DNA of 51,454 bases from Bacillus sp. SJS (GTDB lineage: Bacteria; Bacillota; Bacilli; Bacillales; Bacillaceae), in NCBI RefSeq assembly GCF_000732485.2, contig NZ_JAQV02000011.1:1-51454 (forward strand). Reading direction: 5' to 3'. Positions within the stretch are counted from its first letter, which is position 1, and every line of letters starts with the position of its first letter. A model generated the notes under the pieces. That model was not told the DNA's origin. It saw only the letters and a list, made by a program, of their open reading frames with translations, and made no database searches. Position numbers and translations under genes: made by a program. Shown here one piece after another: positions 8,963-20,192 of the stretch.

Positions 8963-8989
8963 ACACCAGACTTTAACATAGTTTTTTTA

Positions 8990-10918
<1,929 letters not shown>

Positions 10919-10942
10919 TTATGTTCACCTACTCTTTACGAC

Positions 10943-11218
10943 TTATGGTGCCATTATGCTGATTTTTCGGGTGGAATCTATATCAAACGCGATATGCGCT
11001 CTTTTTTTGAGTGTGCTTGATGACAGGGGAGAAAAATAAATATGTTTTTCTGTTACAACGATCGATTTCGCATCTCCCTCGGAAAGCTGAATCACTTTCT
11101 CCTTCTGCTTCTCCAAAAACTCGGAAACAATATCAGATGTCTTGGATGAGGGGTAATCCATAATAAAAATGACATCTTTGGATGGCACGACAAAGTCATC
11201 TCCTAAATGGATATACAT
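10943..11218 (-). CDS. remB: RemB-like matrix gene regulator (YaaB)
   Basis: A small protein of about 91 residues beginning MYIHLGDDFVVPSKDVIFI, which matches the B. subtilis YaaB/RemB family in sequence and in position between recF and gyrB. RemB contributes to activation of biofilm matrix genes together with RemA. The longer frame starts at a GTG (11227) that lies inside the ribosome binding site GAGGTG; ATG at 11218 has correct spacing and gives the family start. recF ends at 11224, so the genes are nearly contiguous and probably coupled. Confidence 0.9.
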   Translation of the reverse strand: MYIHLGDDFVVPSKDVIFIMDYPSSKTSDIVSEFLEKQKEKVIQLSEGDAKSIVVTEKHIYFSPLSSSTLKKRAHIAFDIDSTRKISIMAP

Positions 11219-11223
11219 GCTGC

Positions 11224-12348
11224 TCACCTCGATTCGTTTGAATCCAGCTCACCAGAAGATACCCGGTAGGAAGCTGCTTCTTTTAATGTCTGATGATCAA
11301 TTCCTTCTACACTCGTCGTTGTAACGAATGTCTGGACCCTTCCCTGAATCGTGTTCAAAAGGTGGGATTGCCGGTAATCATCCAGTTCAGAAAGCACATC
11401 ATCCAAAAGTAAAATCGGATATTCTCCAATTTCTTCGTGTATCAATTCAATTTCTGCAAGCTTTAAAGAAAGAGCCGTCGTCCGCTGCTGGCCTTGTGAG
11501 CCGAATGTTTGAACATCACGTCCATTAACAAAAAACAGCAGGTCATCCCTATGCGGTCCGGCAAGTGTCGTTCCACGCTCGATTTCTCGTTCTTTTATTT
11601 TATCAAACTTTTCCAAGTATACTTCTATCATTTTCGACAAATCCGCATCTTCTGATACCTCAGTGGAGGATTTATATTGGATAGTCAGCGTTTCAAGACC
11701 TCTCGAGATGCCTGAATGGATGGGCTGGGCCCATTTCTCCAGCTGATCAATAAACAATCTCCGTCTTCGGTACAGCTTGGCAGCTGCTTCGCTCAGCTGC
11801 TCTGTCAAAACCTCAAGCATCGTCCGGTCATGCTGTTTCCTGATTTGCAGCTGCTTTAAGTAATGATTCCGCTGCTGAAGGATTTTCTGATAGTGGCTCA
11901 GGTCATGCAAATAGACAGCCGAAACCTGTCCGATCTCCATATCGACAAACCTTCTCCTTACCTGGGGGCTTCCCTTAACAAGGTTCAGATCTTCGGGAGC
12001 GAACATAATAACATTGACTGCCCCAATATACTGGCTTAGCTTCTGCTGTTCCAGATGATTAATTTTCGCTTTTTTTCCTTTTTTGGAAAGGACAAGCTGC
12101 ATTGGAATAGCTCCGTTAGCTTTTACGACCCTTCCCTCTATTTTAGCATATTCTTCATCCCAGCGGATAAGATCTTTATCATTGGAGGTACGGTGGGATT
12201 TTGCCATAGCCAGGACATAAATCGCTTCCATCATGTTTGTTTTTCCCTGAGCGTTTTCTCCGATAATGACGTTCACTTTATTTTCAAAAGAAACCGTCAG
12301 TTCCGGATAATTACGATAATTTCTTAGCTTCAGCTCTTGTATATGCAT
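11224..12348 (-). CDS. recF: DNA replication and repair protein RecF
   Basis: 374 residues, standard length. An SMC-like ATPase that helps load RecA at single-strand gaps with RecO and RecR. Walker A is GENAQGKT (30-37). The ABC signature region FGSQGQQRT and Walker [13 protein letters not shown] are in the C-terminal third. It lies 18 bp after yaaA and overlaps the region leading into remB, forming a yaaA-recF-remB-gyrB operon as in B. subtilis. Confidence 0.97.
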   Translation of the reverse strand: MHIQELKLRNYRNYPELTVSFENKVNVIIGENAQGKTNMMEAIYVLAMAKSHRTSNDKDLIRWDEEYAKIEGRVVKANGAIPMQLVLSKKGKKAKINHLEQQKLSQYIGAVNVIMFAPEDLNLVKGSPQVRRRFVDMEIGQVSAVYLHDLSHYQKILQQRNHYLKQLQIRKQHDRTMLEVLTEQLSEAAAKLYRRRRLFIDQLEKWAQPIHSGISRGLETLTIQYKSSTEVSEDADLSKMIEVYLEKFDKIKEREIERGTTLAGPHRDDLLFFVNGRDVQTFGSQGQQRTTALSLKLAEIELIHEEIGEYPILLLDDVLSELDDYRQSHLLNTIQGRVQTFVTTTSVEGIDHQTLKEAASYRVSSGELDSNESR

Positions 12349-12366
12349 CTTCCCACCAACTTTGCT

Positions 12367-12597
12367 CTATTCATGCGTGCTGATTACAACAAACGATCCA
12401 ACCCCGGGAACCTCGACTGTATCCTGGTGTCTCAGCTTCTTGCCGCGGCGGTTTTCCGATTCACCGTTCACAAAAACTTCGTGCTCGCTCAAAAACCATT
12501 TCACCATCCCTCCGGACTGGATCACATCCGCAAGCTTCAGAAATTGTCCTAACGTAATAAATTCCGTATCGATTTGAATGTGCTGCTTTTCACTCAT
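12367..12597 (-). CDS. yaaA: S4-domain RNA-binding protein YaaA (RlbA)
   Basis: About 76 residues with a compact S4 RNA-binding domain: ITLGQFLKLADVIQSGGMVK, then LVNGES-like FVNGESENRRGKKL. In B. subtilis the equivalent protein is linked to 50S ribosome assembly. The longer frame begins at a TTG within the ribosome binding site; ATG at 12597 follows GGGAGG by 7 bases. First gene of the operon continuing to recF, with a terminator-separated gap of about 200 bp from dnaN. Confidence 0.93.
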   Translation of the reverse strand: MSEKQHIQIDTEFITLGQFLKLADVIQSGGMVKWFLSEHEVFVNGESENRRGKKLRHQDTVEVPGVGSFVVISTHE

Positions 12598-12756
12598 GCT
12601 CTTACCTCCCAATCATTCAAAATCTAATCGCTGCATTTCGGCGTACCCTCTATTTTACCTATTTTCTGCTGAAAAGGAAAGAGGACAGCTCCTTGTTATA
12701 CAACAACCTGCAGTAAGGTATTTCTCTAAAACGAACAGTGTCCATTCCTCGTGTAC

Positions 12757-12787
12757 AAAAAAGAAGGCTGACACATTCATGCCAGCC
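12757..12787 (-). terminator. Terminator after dnaN
   Basis: On the minus strand GGCTG and CAGCC form a short stem around a 12-base loop, followed by TTCTTTTTT. It lies just after the dnaN stop and would end the dnaA-dnaN transcript. Confidence 0.6.
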
Positions 12788-12802
12788 ATGTTGCTTTTGA
12801 GT

Positions 12803-13939
12803 TTAATACGTACGAACCGGAAGAATCAGCTGAAGAATGGTATCATCCTCTGGCGTACGAATCAGGAACGGTCTCATTGCACCTGTAAAGCTTACTTTGA
12901 TTTCGCTGCTTTCAAGTGCTTTTAAAGCATCCATCATATATTTTGCGCTGAAAGAAATTTTTAATTCCTCTCCGGAAATTTCCTCTGTTTGGACTTCTTC
13001 TATAACCTTTCCGATTTCTGGAGAGTTAGAAGAGATCTCGAGCATGCCGCCTTCTAAAGTCGACAGTTTCACGACATTGTTCCGGCCTTCTTTTGCAAGA
13101 AGCGAAGCACGGTCGATGGATTGAAGAAATTCTTTTGTCTGAACAAGTACATCCGTTTTGCTTTCATCGGGGATCAGACGGGATGTATCCGGGTAGTTGC
13201 CATCTAAGAGTCTTGAGAAAAACAGAATATTTTTCGATTTAAACAAAACCTGGTTATCTGTGAACACCATTTCCGTCAAATCATTGGAGTCATCCAGTAT
13301 CTTGCTTAGCTCTGTTAAACTTTTCCCCGGAATCACCACATTGTATTTTCCTTCATGGCCTGCATCAATGCTTGTTTTTCTCAATGCAAGACGGTGGCTG
13401 TCTGTCGCGATGCAGGTAAGCTCTCCATCTTCAATTTTCCAATTGACGCCTGTCAAAATCGGTCTCGTTTCAGAGGTCGATACAGCAAAGCCAGTCTGCC
13501 TGATCAAGGTTTTTAAAAGATCTGTTGGAATACGGAAAACATTCTCCTCTTCAACATTCGGAAGATGAGGGTATTCCTGAGCATCCTGACCGTTAAGGTT
13601 GAACTCAGCTTTTCCAGAACGGATAATCGTTGAAAAATGATTCTGAACTTCCATCTCAACTGTTTCTTTAGGCAGTTTTTTTACGATCTCGCTAAAGAAA
13701 CGGGCTTGCAGCACAATGCTTCCTGGAGTCTGAACTTCAACATTGATCTTTCCTTTTTCCTCAATCGGGATAAAGGATTCGATGGAAATATCGGAATCAC
13801 TTCCTGTTAGCGTTACTCCTTCACTGTTGGCCACAATTTTTATTCCGGTAAGAATGGGAATAGTAGTTCGGGAAGATACGGCTTTCATCACGTCTTGCAC
13901 GCCTTGTGCTAGTTTATCTTTTTGAATGACAAATTTCAT
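12803..13939 (-). CDS. dnaN: DNA polymerase III beta sliding clamp
   Basis: 378 residues from the ATG at 13939, identical in length to B. subtilis DnaN. It forms the ring-shaped dimer that tethers polymerase to DNA. The sequence MKFVIQKDKLAQGVQDVMKA opens the first of three clamp domains, and the end FLIRTPEDDTILQLILPVRT is typical of the family. The longer frame (from 13966) adds nine residues with no family match; AGGAGG lies at the right distance from 13939. Downstream of dnaA, separated by the unwinding region of oriC. Confidence 0.98.
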   Translation of the reverse strand: MKFVIQKDKLAQGVQDVMKAVSSRTTIPILTGIKIVANSEGVTLTGSDSDISIESFIPIEEKGKINVEVQTPGSIVLQARFFSEIVKKLPKETVEMEVQNHFSTIIRSGKAEFNLNGQDAQEYPHLPNVEEENVFRIPTDLLKTLIRQTGFAVSTSETRPILTGVNWKIEDGELTCIATDSHRLALRKTSIDAGHEGKYNVVIPGKSLTELSKILDDSNDLTEMVFTDNQVLFKSKNILFFSRLLDGNYPDTSRLIPDESKTDVLVQTKEFLQSIDRASLLAKEGRNNVVKLSTLEGGMLEISSNSPEIGKVIEEVQTEEISGEELKISFSAKYMMDALKALESSEIKVSFTGAMRPFLIRTPEDDTILQLILPVRTY

Positions 13940-13965
13940 TCGATTCCCTCCTGTTCTAACGTCCA

Positions 13966-14009
13966 AATATATTAAATAATGTTTTAAAAACTAGTAGAAG
14001 TACTAGTAG
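13966..14009 (-). other. oriC unwinding region: DnaA-trio and AT-rich DUE
   Basis: Plus-strand positions 13992-14009 read TAG TAG AAG TAC TAG TAG, six triplets resembling the B. subtilis DnaA-trio, next to a GGGCC cluster (14009-14013) and a perfect DnaA box (14022-14030). The adjoining bases 13966-13990 are almost entirely A/T. This matches the basal unwinding system of B. subtilis: boxes, GC-rich spacer, trio, then the DNA that melts. Confidence 0.8.
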
Positions 14010-14021
14010 GGCCTGTGATTA

Positions 14022-14104
14022 TGTGGATAACTTCAAAAAGACAAGGAAACACAGTCTATCAACATGTGGATAGACTGTGTATGAATGAGAGAAAGTTATG
14101 CACA
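14022..14104 (-). other. DnaA boxes and hairpin between dnaA and dnaN
   Basis: A perfect DnaA box TGTGGATAA is at 14022-14030; TGTGGATAG (14065-14073) and TTATGCACA (14096-14104) each differ by one base. A perfect 12-bp inverted repeat, ACACAGTCTATC (14049-14060) and GATAGACTGTGT (14069-14080), has an 8-base loop, and the second box straddles loop and stem. Reading toward dnaN, the hairpin is followed by a T-rich stretch, so it could also attenuate dnaA-dnaN transcription. Confidence 0.75.
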
Positions 14105-14115
14105 TTATTCACGGT

Positions 14116-15465
14116 TTAGTTTTTAAGAGATTCTTTAATTTCTTTCACCTGGCGCTGCAGCTGATCATCCACTTGAAGCATTTTGCTGATTTTCTCATGA
14201 GCATGGATCACGGTCGTATGATCCCGCCCTCCAAACTCTTCTCCGATTTTAGGAAGAGAAGAATCGGTCAGCTCTCTGGAAAGATACATGGCGATTTGTC
14301 TAGGGAACGCGACGGATTTTGTCCGTTTTTTCGCTTTAAAATCTTCCAGCCGGACCTGGTAATGCTGACCGACGGTTTTCTGAATATCCGTAATGGTCAC
14401 CATCCGCGGCTTCGAGCTTGGAATAATATCCTTTAAAGCCTCTGCTGCTAGATCTGCGTTGATGTCTTTATTAATCAGCGAGGAATAGGCTACTACACGA
14501 ATGAGTGCTCCTTCAAGCTCCCGAATATTCGAATCAATCTGGTTTGCTATGTACAGCATCACCTCATTCGGAATATCGAGCCCTTCTGCTTTCGCTTTTT
14601 TGCGAAGAATGGCGATTCTTGTTTCAAGGTCCGGCGGCGTGATATCCGTAATCAAACCCCATTCGAACCGGCTTCTTAAGCGGTCCTCTAGCGTTGGAAT
14701 TTCTTTTGGCGGCCTGTCACTGGAAATGACAATCTGCTTGCTTTCTTCATGCAGCGTATTGAACGTATGGAAAAATTCTTCCTGAGTCTGTTCTTTCCCT
14801 GCCAAAAACTGAATATCATCAATTAGCAGAACATCCACGCTTCGATATTTATTGCGGAAATCGACTGCTTTGTTGTCACGAATCGAGTTGATGAATTCAT
14901 TGGTGAACTTCTCAGAAGATAAGTAAACAACCTTTGCAGATGGGTTATGGTCAATGACATAATGTCCGATTGCATGCATTAAGTGGGTTTTACCCAGTCC
15001 TACTCCCCCATATATAAAGAGCGGATTATAGGCTTTCGCCGGTGCTTCCGCTACAGCAAGTGATGCGGCGTGGGCAAACCGGTTGCCGGATCCGATAACA
15101 AACGTGTCGAACGTGTATTTCGGGTTCAGCATGTTCTGCGGAATTTCAATTTGATCGTCTCCATCTTTTTCAGGAGGCTTTGCCGGTGTCTTCGGAATAA
15201 AGTCCTCTTCATCCTGATTCAGCGGGATAATGAATTTAACGGCCAATTCTTCTCCCGTCAATTCATAGATAATATTGGCGATTAAATGCAGATAGCGGCT
15301 CTCAAGCCAGTCTCTCGCAAATTCGTTTGGTGCTGTAATCGTCAGTGTGTCCCCCTGAAGAGCATGGGCTTTTGTCGATTTGAGCCACGTATCATAACTG
15401 GGTTTGCTGATTTTCTTTTCAATCTCTCCCAGCGCCTTAGTCCATAAATCCGAAATATTTTCCAT
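14116..15465 (-). CDS. dnaA: Chromosomal replication initiator DnaA
   Basis: 449 residues, very close to B. subtilis DnaA throughout. Domain I starts [20 protein letters not shown]; the AAA+ domain has Walker A GGVGLGKT (153-160), Walker [15 protein letters not shown] and the sensor/arginine-finger region; domain IV carries the DNA-binding signature [15 protein letters not shown]. It binds 9-mer boxes at both parts of oriC and opens the trio region. A GGAGG lies about 13 bases before the ATG, rather far. The gene has its own promoter, overlapped by a Spo0A-type box, and an inverted repeat in its leader. Confidence 0.99.
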   Translation of the reverse strand: MENISDLWTKALGEIEKKISKPSYDTWLKSTKAHALQGDTLTITAPNEFARDWLESRYLHLIANIIYELTGEELAVKFIIPLNQDEEDFIPKTPAKPPEKDGDDQIEIPQNMLNPKYTFDTFVIGSGNRFAHAASLAVAEAPAKAYNPLFIYGGVGLGKTHLMHAIGHYVIDHNPSAKVVYLSSEKFTNEFINSIRDNKAVDFRNKYRSVDVLLIDDIQFLAGKEQTQEEFFHTFNTLHEESKQIVISSDRPPKEIPTLEDRLRSRFEWGLITDITPPDLETRIAILRKKAKAEGLDIPNEVMLYIANQIDSNIRELEGALIRVVAYSSLINKDINADLAAEALKDIIPSSKPRMVTITDIQKTVGQHYQVRLEDFKAKKRTKSVAFPRQIAMYLSRELTDSSLPKIGEEFGGRDHTTVIHAHEKISKMLQVDDQLQRQVKEIKESLKN

Positions 15466-15550
15466 TAGCTGCTCTGTCCCTCCTTATCCAAGACTCTTTA
15501 TCTATCTTTATTTATTTTCGGCAACGAAAAAAACAGGTATACTGGCAGCC

Positions 15551-15569
15551 TTGTACAGAAGTTGTACAA
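15551..15569. promoter_or_regulatory. Inverted repeat in the dnaA leader
   Basis: TTGTACA (15551-15557) and TGTACAA (15563-15569) form a perfect inverted repeat with a 5-base spacer. Each half contains the palindrome TGTACA. It lies between the dnaA promoter and its start codon, a position for an operator or an RNA hairpin. I do not know a named regulator for it. Confidence 0.5.
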
Positions 15570-15611
15570 ACACTCCGGCACCCTTTGAATATTTATTCAT
15601 CGATATTGAAT

Positions 15612-15929
15612 TGTTGATAACGATATAATATAGTAGAAAAGCAGGTTTTCGACAAAATGCCCCTTGCTGTGGACAAGCTTACGAACACGATGTTATCAAC
15701 TTTCCACACGTTATCCACAAACTGTGGATAAGCGAATTCCGGTCATTTCGTTATCAAGAGTGAAAACACAAATATAATATCAAAATAAACCAATTGTTGC
15801 AATGGGGGCTAAAACTTATCCACAGAAGAAACAGCCTGTCGAAAAAAATTGTCCACATTCCTGGATTTTGTGAAAAAGGTGTCGATAAAGGGTGTGGATA
15901 ATAAAAAAATGGCGAAAAAGTTGTCCACA
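15612..15929. other. oriC DnaA-box cluster upstream of dnaA
   Basis: Four perfect 9-mers occur: TTATCCACA at 15711 and 15816, and TGTGGATAA at 15723 and 15893. Near matches lie at 15612 (TGTTGATAA), 15668 (TGTGGACAA), 15693 (TTATCAACT), 15849 and 15921 (TTGTCCACA) and 15880 (TGTCGATAA). The pair at 15711/15723 is inverted with 3 bp between. Two Spo0A-type boxes (TGTCGAA) are interspersed, at about 15651-15657 (minus) and 15837-15843. The gene-free span 15466-16067 is thus the upstream half of a bipartite Bacillus origin. Confidence 0.93.
15627..15655 (-). promoter_or_regulatory. dnaA promoter overlapped by a Spo0A-type box
   Basis: On the minus strand TTGTCG (15650-15655), a 17-bp spacer and TATATT (15627-15632). 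The -35 is embedded in TTTTGTCGAAAA, a near-consensus 0A box. A DnaA-box variant lies just downstream at 15612-15620, so both DnaA and Spo0A could act on this promoter. Confidence 0.65.
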
Positions 15930-15992
15930 GGGCAAGTTTGACTGGAGATCGCACCTTAAAAAAAAGATTGCCGACTCTATTTTTTTTGGCTA

Positions 15993-16022
15993 TTGACATT
16001 TACATGGTAAGGTCTCTATACT
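15993..16022 (+). promoter_or_regulatory. rpmH promoter
   Basis: A perfect TTGACA (15993-15998), an 18-bp spacer and TATACT (16017-16022), about 45 bp ahead of the rpmH start and just outside the DnaA-box cluster. Confidence 0.8.
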
Positions 16023-16067
16023 TGTAAGGACTGTCTTTAACAGCTATTCCTCAGGGAGGTGCATATA

Positions 16068-16202
16068 ATGAAACGTACTTATCAACCAAATAAACGCAAA
16101 CACAGCAAAGTACACGGCTTCCGTGCGCGCATGAGCTCTAAAAATGGACGTAAAGTTCTAGCTGCTCGCCGTCGTAAAGGAAGAAAAGTATTATCCGCAT
16201 AA
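16068..16202 (+). CDS. rpmH: 50S ribosomal protein L34
   Basis: A 44-residue, strongly basic protein: [20 protein letters not shown], then [20 protein letters not shown] and VLSA. This is the full L34 sequence. The ribosome binding site is GGGAGGTG, 7 bases before ATG. The gene is too short for many automatic scans. It is transcribed away from oriC, divergently from dnaA, as in nearly all Firmicutes, and is followed by a terminator that may allow partial read-through to rnpA. Confidence 0.98.
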   Translation: MKRTYQPNKRKHSKVHGFRARMSSKNGRKVLAARRRKGRKVLSA

Positions 16203-16203
16203 G

Positions 16204-16231
16204 CCACTGAACACGTCAGTGGTTTTTTTTT
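16204..16231 (+). terminator. Terminator between rpmH and rnpA
   Basis: CCACTGA and TCAGTGG form a 7-bp stem with a 5-base loop, followed by nine T. It lies one base after the rpmH stop. Confidence 0.88.
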
Positions 16232-16319
16232 CATTAAAATCGTTTTTAACACCCGAAAATGGGCAACCCTTTAAGGGGAAGAAAAGAACAGAGAGCAATA
16301 AAAGCGGAGTGGAGTCAGC

Positions 16320-16679
16320 ATGAAAAAAAAGAACCGGATCAAAAAAAACGAAGACTTCCAGCAGGTATTCAAAAAAGGCAAATCCATTGCGAATCGGCAA
16401 TTTGTTATTTATACGCTTCATAGAGCAGAAGAAAAAGAGTTCAGACTTGGATTATCCGTTAGCAAAAAGATAGGAAATGCCGTGACGAGAAACCGGGTAA
16501 AACGGCTCGTTAAACAGATTTTTTTGGAAGAGAAAGATTTCCTTTCTACAGGGAAGGACTATATTGTTATCGCCAGGAAACCGGCGGCCGAATTAAATTA
16601 CGAGGAAGTTCGAAACAGTCTGTTTCACCTATTTAAAAAGGCAAGGCTTTTGACCAAGAAAAAAAATGGTGAAAAATGA
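16320..16679 (+). CDS. rnpA: Ribonuclease P protein component
   Basis: 119 residues, basic. It binds the RNase P RNA and helps position precursor tRNA for 5' maturation. The RNR signature is visible in [22 protein letters not shown] lies five bases before ATG. It follows rpmH and precedes the membrane insertase gene, the standard order near oriC. The gap to the next gene (16680-16823) shows no strong element. Confidence 0.97.
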   Translation: MKKKNRIKKNEDFQQVFKKGKSIANRQFVIYTLHRAEEKEFRLGLSVSKKIGNAVTRNRVKRLVKQIFLEEKDFLSTGKDYIVIARKPAAELNYEEVRNSLFHLFKKARLLTKKKNGEK

Positions 16680-16823
16680 TGTCATTAAACGTTTGAAAAG
16701 AAAAAACAAATTCTAAATAAAAGATGGTAAAATACTCTTGAACCGCCATTAATCACGGATGGATCAGTAAACTCACAGACAATGAATACATTAAAAATAG
16801 ACATGCTGTTAGGAGGATACAGT

Positions 16824-17621
16824 TTGAAGAGGCGTATTTGGTTAGTTCTTGGATTAGTTGGTCTAGTAACCCTCTTATCCGGCTGTACGGAAGTCAATCA
16901 GCCGATTACGGATAAAAGTACAGGGTTTTGGAATCAGTATATTGTTTACCCTCTATCATGGGTTATTACCTATTTTGCAGATTTGACCGGCGGCGGTGCC
17001 GCAACAGCAAACTACGGATTGGCTATTATTATCGTAACCATTCTTATCCGTTTTGCGATCCTGCCTCTGATGATCAAACAGACAAGAAGCTCAAAGGCTA
17101 TGCAAGCGCTGCAGCCGGAAATGAAACAGCTTCGCGAGAAATACAGCTCTAAAGATCAGCAGACACAGCAAAAGCTTCAGCAGGAAACGATGGCTTTGTT
17201 CCAGAAACACGGAGTTAATCCTCTGGCAGGATGCTTCCCGCTGCTTGTCCAAATGCCGATATTGATCGGGTTCTATCATGCGATTATGAGAACGGAAGCC
17301 ATTAAGGAGCACGCATTCCTATGGTTCGATCTTGGTGATAAAGATCCATTCTATATTTTGCCGGTTGTCGCCGGGATCACGACGTTTATTCAGCAGAAAA
17401 TTATGATGGCCGGTACAGAAAATCAAAATCCGCAGATGGCTATGATGGTATGGCTGATGCCGATTATGATTGTTATTTTCGCTATTTCATTCCCTGCCGC
17501 CCTGTCCTTGTACTGGGTAGTCGGAAATATCTTTATGATTTGCCAATCATTGCTGATTAAAGGTCCTGATTTAAAAGCAAATGCTCAAAAAACTCCTCAA
17601 AAAGCAGGAGCTAAAAAGTGA
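16824..17621 (+). CDS. spoIIIJ: Membrane protein insertase YidC1 (SpoIIIJ)
   Basis: About 265 residues. A YidC/Oxa1 insertase, made as a lipoprotein: the N-terminus [14 protein letters not shown] leads to the lipobox TLLSGC. Five membrane segments follow, beginning with [19 protein letters not shown], where the arginine in the groove is conserved; [20 protein letters not shown] is also typical. I chose TTG at 16824, with GGAGG six bases upstream; the earlier ATGs lack a ribosome binding site. The stop overlaps the jag start in GTGA. In B. subtilis the homologue at this locus is needed for sigma-G activation in the forespore. Confidence 0.95.
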   Translation: MKRRIWLVLGLVGLVTLLSGCTEVNQPITDKSTGFWNQYIVYPLSWVITYFADLTGGGAATANYGLAIIIVTILIRFAILPLMIKQTRSSKAMQALQPEMKQLREKYSSKDQQTQQKLQQETMALFQKHGVNPLAGCFPLLVQMPILIGFYHAIMRTEAIKEHAFLWFDLGDKDPFYILPVVAGITTFIQQKIMMAGTENQNPQMAMMVWLMPIMIVIFAISFPAALSLYWVVGNIFMICQSLLIKGPDLKANAQKTPQKAGAKK

Positions 17622-18343
17622 TTGAGGCAACAGCTGCCGGTTCAACCGTTGAAGAAGCAACTCAAGCCGCGCTGAAAAAGCTTAATGCGAAAAGAGAAGA
17701 CGCCGAAATTGAAATCGTGATTGAAGGAAGAAAAGGGTTCCTTGGCTTCGGCAAAAGAGAGGCAGTTGTAAAAGCTGTCTTGAAACCATTGGATCCTTCT
17801 CCAGAGGAAGAAATGGTGCAGCCTGAAGAAGTTTTCGCTGAAGCGGAACCTCTTCAGGAAGAGCCGAAGCCCGCGGTTAAAAAGGCAATCAATGAAAAAC
17901 CTGGTGAGGAAGCTCATGCCTACTTGCTTCAGGTGATCGAACAGATGGGTGTAAAAGCCACTGTAGAGAAGATTCAAAAGGGGCGAAATCTCACCTTCCT
18001 GATTGAGGGTCAAGACATCGCTCTTCTGATTGGCAAGAGAGGCCAAACACTGAATTCCCTTCAGTATTTAACTCAGCTTGTCGCCAACCGTCATTCGGAT
18101 CAGTATTTTCATGTAACGGTGGATGCCGAGTCCTATCGGGAACGCCGTGAAGACATACTTGTCCAGCTTGCGAACAAGCTTGCCAATCAGGCGCTGGCGT
18201 CATCAAAGGAAGTGGCCCTTGAGCCAATGCCTTCCTATGAAAGAAAAATCATACACGCTGCGCTTGCACGCAACAAAAAAGTCGTCACATTTTCCGCAGG
18301 AGAAGAACCGAGGCGTCATATAGTCATTGCTCCAAAACGATAA
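17618..18343 (+). CDS. jag: RNA-binding protein Jag (KhpB/EloR)
   Basis: 241 residues starting at GTG, with AGGAG seven bases upstream. Three parts are visible: the Jag-N domain (about 1-50, [17 protein letters not shown]), an acidic linker, a KH domain containing [13 protein letters not shown], and a C-terminal R3H domain ending in [14 protein letters not shown]. Jag proteins bind RNA with KhpA and affect cell elongation in other Firmicutes. Overlapping start/stop shows coupling with the insertase gene. Confidence 0.95.
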   Translation: MIEATAAGSTVEEATQAALKKLNAKREDAEIEIVIEGRKGFLGFGKREAVVKAVLKPLDPSPEEEMVQPEEVFAEAEPLQEEPKPAVKKAINEKPGEEAHAYLLQVIEQMGVKATVEKIQKGRNLTFLIEGQDIALLIGKRGQTLNSLQYLTQLVANRHSDQYFHVTVDAESYRERREDILVQLANKLANQALASSKEVALEPMPSYERKIIHAALARNKKVVTFSAGEEPRRHIVIAPKR

Positions 18344-18368
18344 CCAGCCCTCAGCGGCTGGTTTTTTT
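18344..18368 (+). terminator. Terminator after jag
   Basis: CCAGCC and GGCTGG form a 6-bp stem around a 6-base loop, followed by seven T. It starts immediately after the jag stop codon. Confidence 0.88.
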
Positions 18369-18544
18369 ATGGGCTTTTTTTCTGAATAGACTCAGTGTTC
18401 CGTGGAAGCAATCAATCCCCCGCCCGCTAAACAAAAAAAGTTTGCGGGAAAAGCGTTTGAGAAAAAATCAGATTGCATTCACATTCGCCCAAGTAATTTT
18501 ATGAACAGCTGATAAAAAACACACGTTAATTCCTGCTACAAATA

Positions 18545-18573
18545 TTGTTATTCACATGTGGATAAGTTAAAAT
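18545..18573 (+). promoter_or_regulatory. mnmE promoter overlapped by back-to-back DnaA boxes
   Basis: TTGTTA (18545-18550), a 17-bp spacer and TAAAAT (18568-18573). The spacer is occupied by TTATTCACA (18548-18556) joined directly to the perfect box TGTGGATAA (18557-18565), and TGTGAATAA follows at 18596-18604. The gap between jag and mnmE (18369-18726) holds nothing else I recognise. The jag-mnmE (thdF) gap is one of the DnaA-box clusters known in B. subtilis, so the cluster is conserved. Confidence 0.7.
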
Positions 18574-18726
18574 ATAGGGCGAACGATAGATTCTCTGTGA
18601 ATAACTCCTTCTACCTCCAAACTTCCTTTTACCTGCCGAATATGGTATCTTAAAGTTTTGATGACCTTCTTTTTTATTTAATCACTTTCCCATATAGATA
18701 GATTGCATTAGAGTGAGGTGAACGAC

Positions 18727-20112
18727 TTGGAATTCGACACAATTACAGCCATATCCACACCTATGGGTGAAGGAGCAATCGCCATTGTCAGATTGAGCGG
18801 TGATGAAGCGGTAGCGATAGCGGACCGTGTTTTTGCAGCGCCTGCAGGAAAAAAGCTTAAGGACGCAGCATCCCACACTATTCATTACGGGCATATCATC
18901 GATCCTGAAACAAATGAGGTTGCAGAAGAAGTGATGGTTTCCGTTATGAGAGGCCCGAAAACCTTTACCCGTGAGGACGTAATCGAAATTAACTGCCATG
19001 GAGGACTCGTTTCGGTAAATCGGGTTCTTCAGCTTGTGCTGAATAGCGGAGCCCGAATGGCAGAGCCCGGAGAATTTACAAAACGGGCGTTCATGAATGG
19101 ACGGATTGACCTTTCGCAGGCAGAAGCAGTCATGGATCTGATCCGGGCCAAAACGGATAAAGCCATGAACGTAGCACTTGGACAGATGGATGGCCGTCTT
19201 TCAAAGCTTGTCAGAAAGCTTCGCCAGGAAATCCTTGAAACACTGGCCCATGTGGAAGTTAATATTGATTATCCTGAGTATGATGATGTGGAAGAAATGA
19301 CGCATCAGATGCTTGTAGAAAAAGCGACTTATGTCAAGACTGAAATAGAGAAGCTCCTCCAGACTTCAAGTCAGGGAAAAATACTGAGAGAAGGACTGTC
19401 CACTGTCATCATCGGGCGTCCGAATGTCGGAAAGTCCTCGCTGCTTAACAGTCTGGTTCACGAAAATAAAGCGATTGTTACGGATATACCCGGAACAACG
19501 CGCGATGTGATTGAAGAGTATGTAAATGTAAGAGGCGTTCCTCTGAAGCTTGTAGACACAGCCGGTATCCGTGAGACCGAGGACATCGTTGAACGGATTG
19601 GGGTTGAGAGGTCCCGCCAGGTTTTGAAGGAAGCCGATTTAATCCTGCTTGTACTCAATTACAGTGACGAGCTCACATTTGAGGATGAGCAGCTGTTTGA
19701 AGCGGTAAAAGGCATGGACGTCATTATTATTATCAATAAAACGGACTTGCCACAAGCGATTGATATGGATAAGGTCAGCCTTCTGGCAAATGGGCGCCCT
19801 GTCGTTGCGACATCCCTTAAAGAGGAAGAAGGAATCGATAAACTTGAAGAATCGATTCAATCTCTATTCTTTAAAGGAGACATCCAGTCTGGTGACATGA
19901 CGTACCTTTCAAACACGAGACATATTGCTCTGATGACTCAGGCAAAGCGATCCATTGAAGAAGCACTCAATGGAATTGATGCCGGAATGCCCGTGGATAT
20001 GGTTCAAATCGATTTGACGAGAGCGTGGGAGCAGCTTGGAGAAATTATCGGGGACTCTGTACACGAAAGCTTGATTGATCAGCTGTTCTCTCAATTTTGC
20101 CTTGGAAAATAA
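18727..20112 (+). CDS. mnmE: tRNA modification GTPase MnmE
   Basis: About 461 residues. With MnmG it installs the carboxymethylaminomethyl group on wobble uridine 34. The N-terminal folate-binding domain starts [20 protein letters not shown]; the inserted G domain has [21 protein letters not shown] and NKTD; the C-terminus ends in the catalytic-cysteine motif FCLGK. I chose TTG at 18727, six bases after AGGTG; the GTG at 18718 lies within the ribosome binding site. It is followed 80 bp later by mnmG. Confidence 0.97.
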   Translation: MEFDTITAISTPMGEGAIAIVRLSGDEAVAIADRVFAAPAGKKLKDAASHTIHYGHIIDPETNEVAEEVMVSVMRGPKTFTREDVIEINCHGGLVSVNRVLQLVLNSGARMAEPGEFTKRAFMNGRIDLSQAEAVMDLIRAKTDKAMNVALGQMDGRLSKLVRKLRQEILETLAHVEVNIDYPEYDDVEEMTHQMLVEKATYVKTEIEKLLQTSSQGKILREGLSTVIIGRPNVGKSSLLNSLVHENKAIVTDIPGTTRDVIEEYVNVRGVPLKLVDTAGIRETEDIVERIGVERSRQVLKEADLILLVLNYSDELTFEDEQLFEAVKGMDVIIIINKTDLPQAIDMDKVSLLANGRPVVATSLKEEEGIDKLEESIQSLFFKGDIQSGDMTYLSNTRHIALMTQAKRSIEEALNGIDAGMPVDMVQIDLTRAWEQLGEIIGDSVHESLIDQLFSQFCLGK

Positions 20113-20192
20113 GGCCGGCCTCATCGGTTCAGCCTTCAATAAATTGGATATAGATGAAATAAGCAGCTTTACAACTAAAGGAGGAAACAACA

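Noticed and set aside
18682-18999. 105-codon minus-strand ORF over the mnmE start
   Set aside because: Shadow of mnmE codons; no independent signal.
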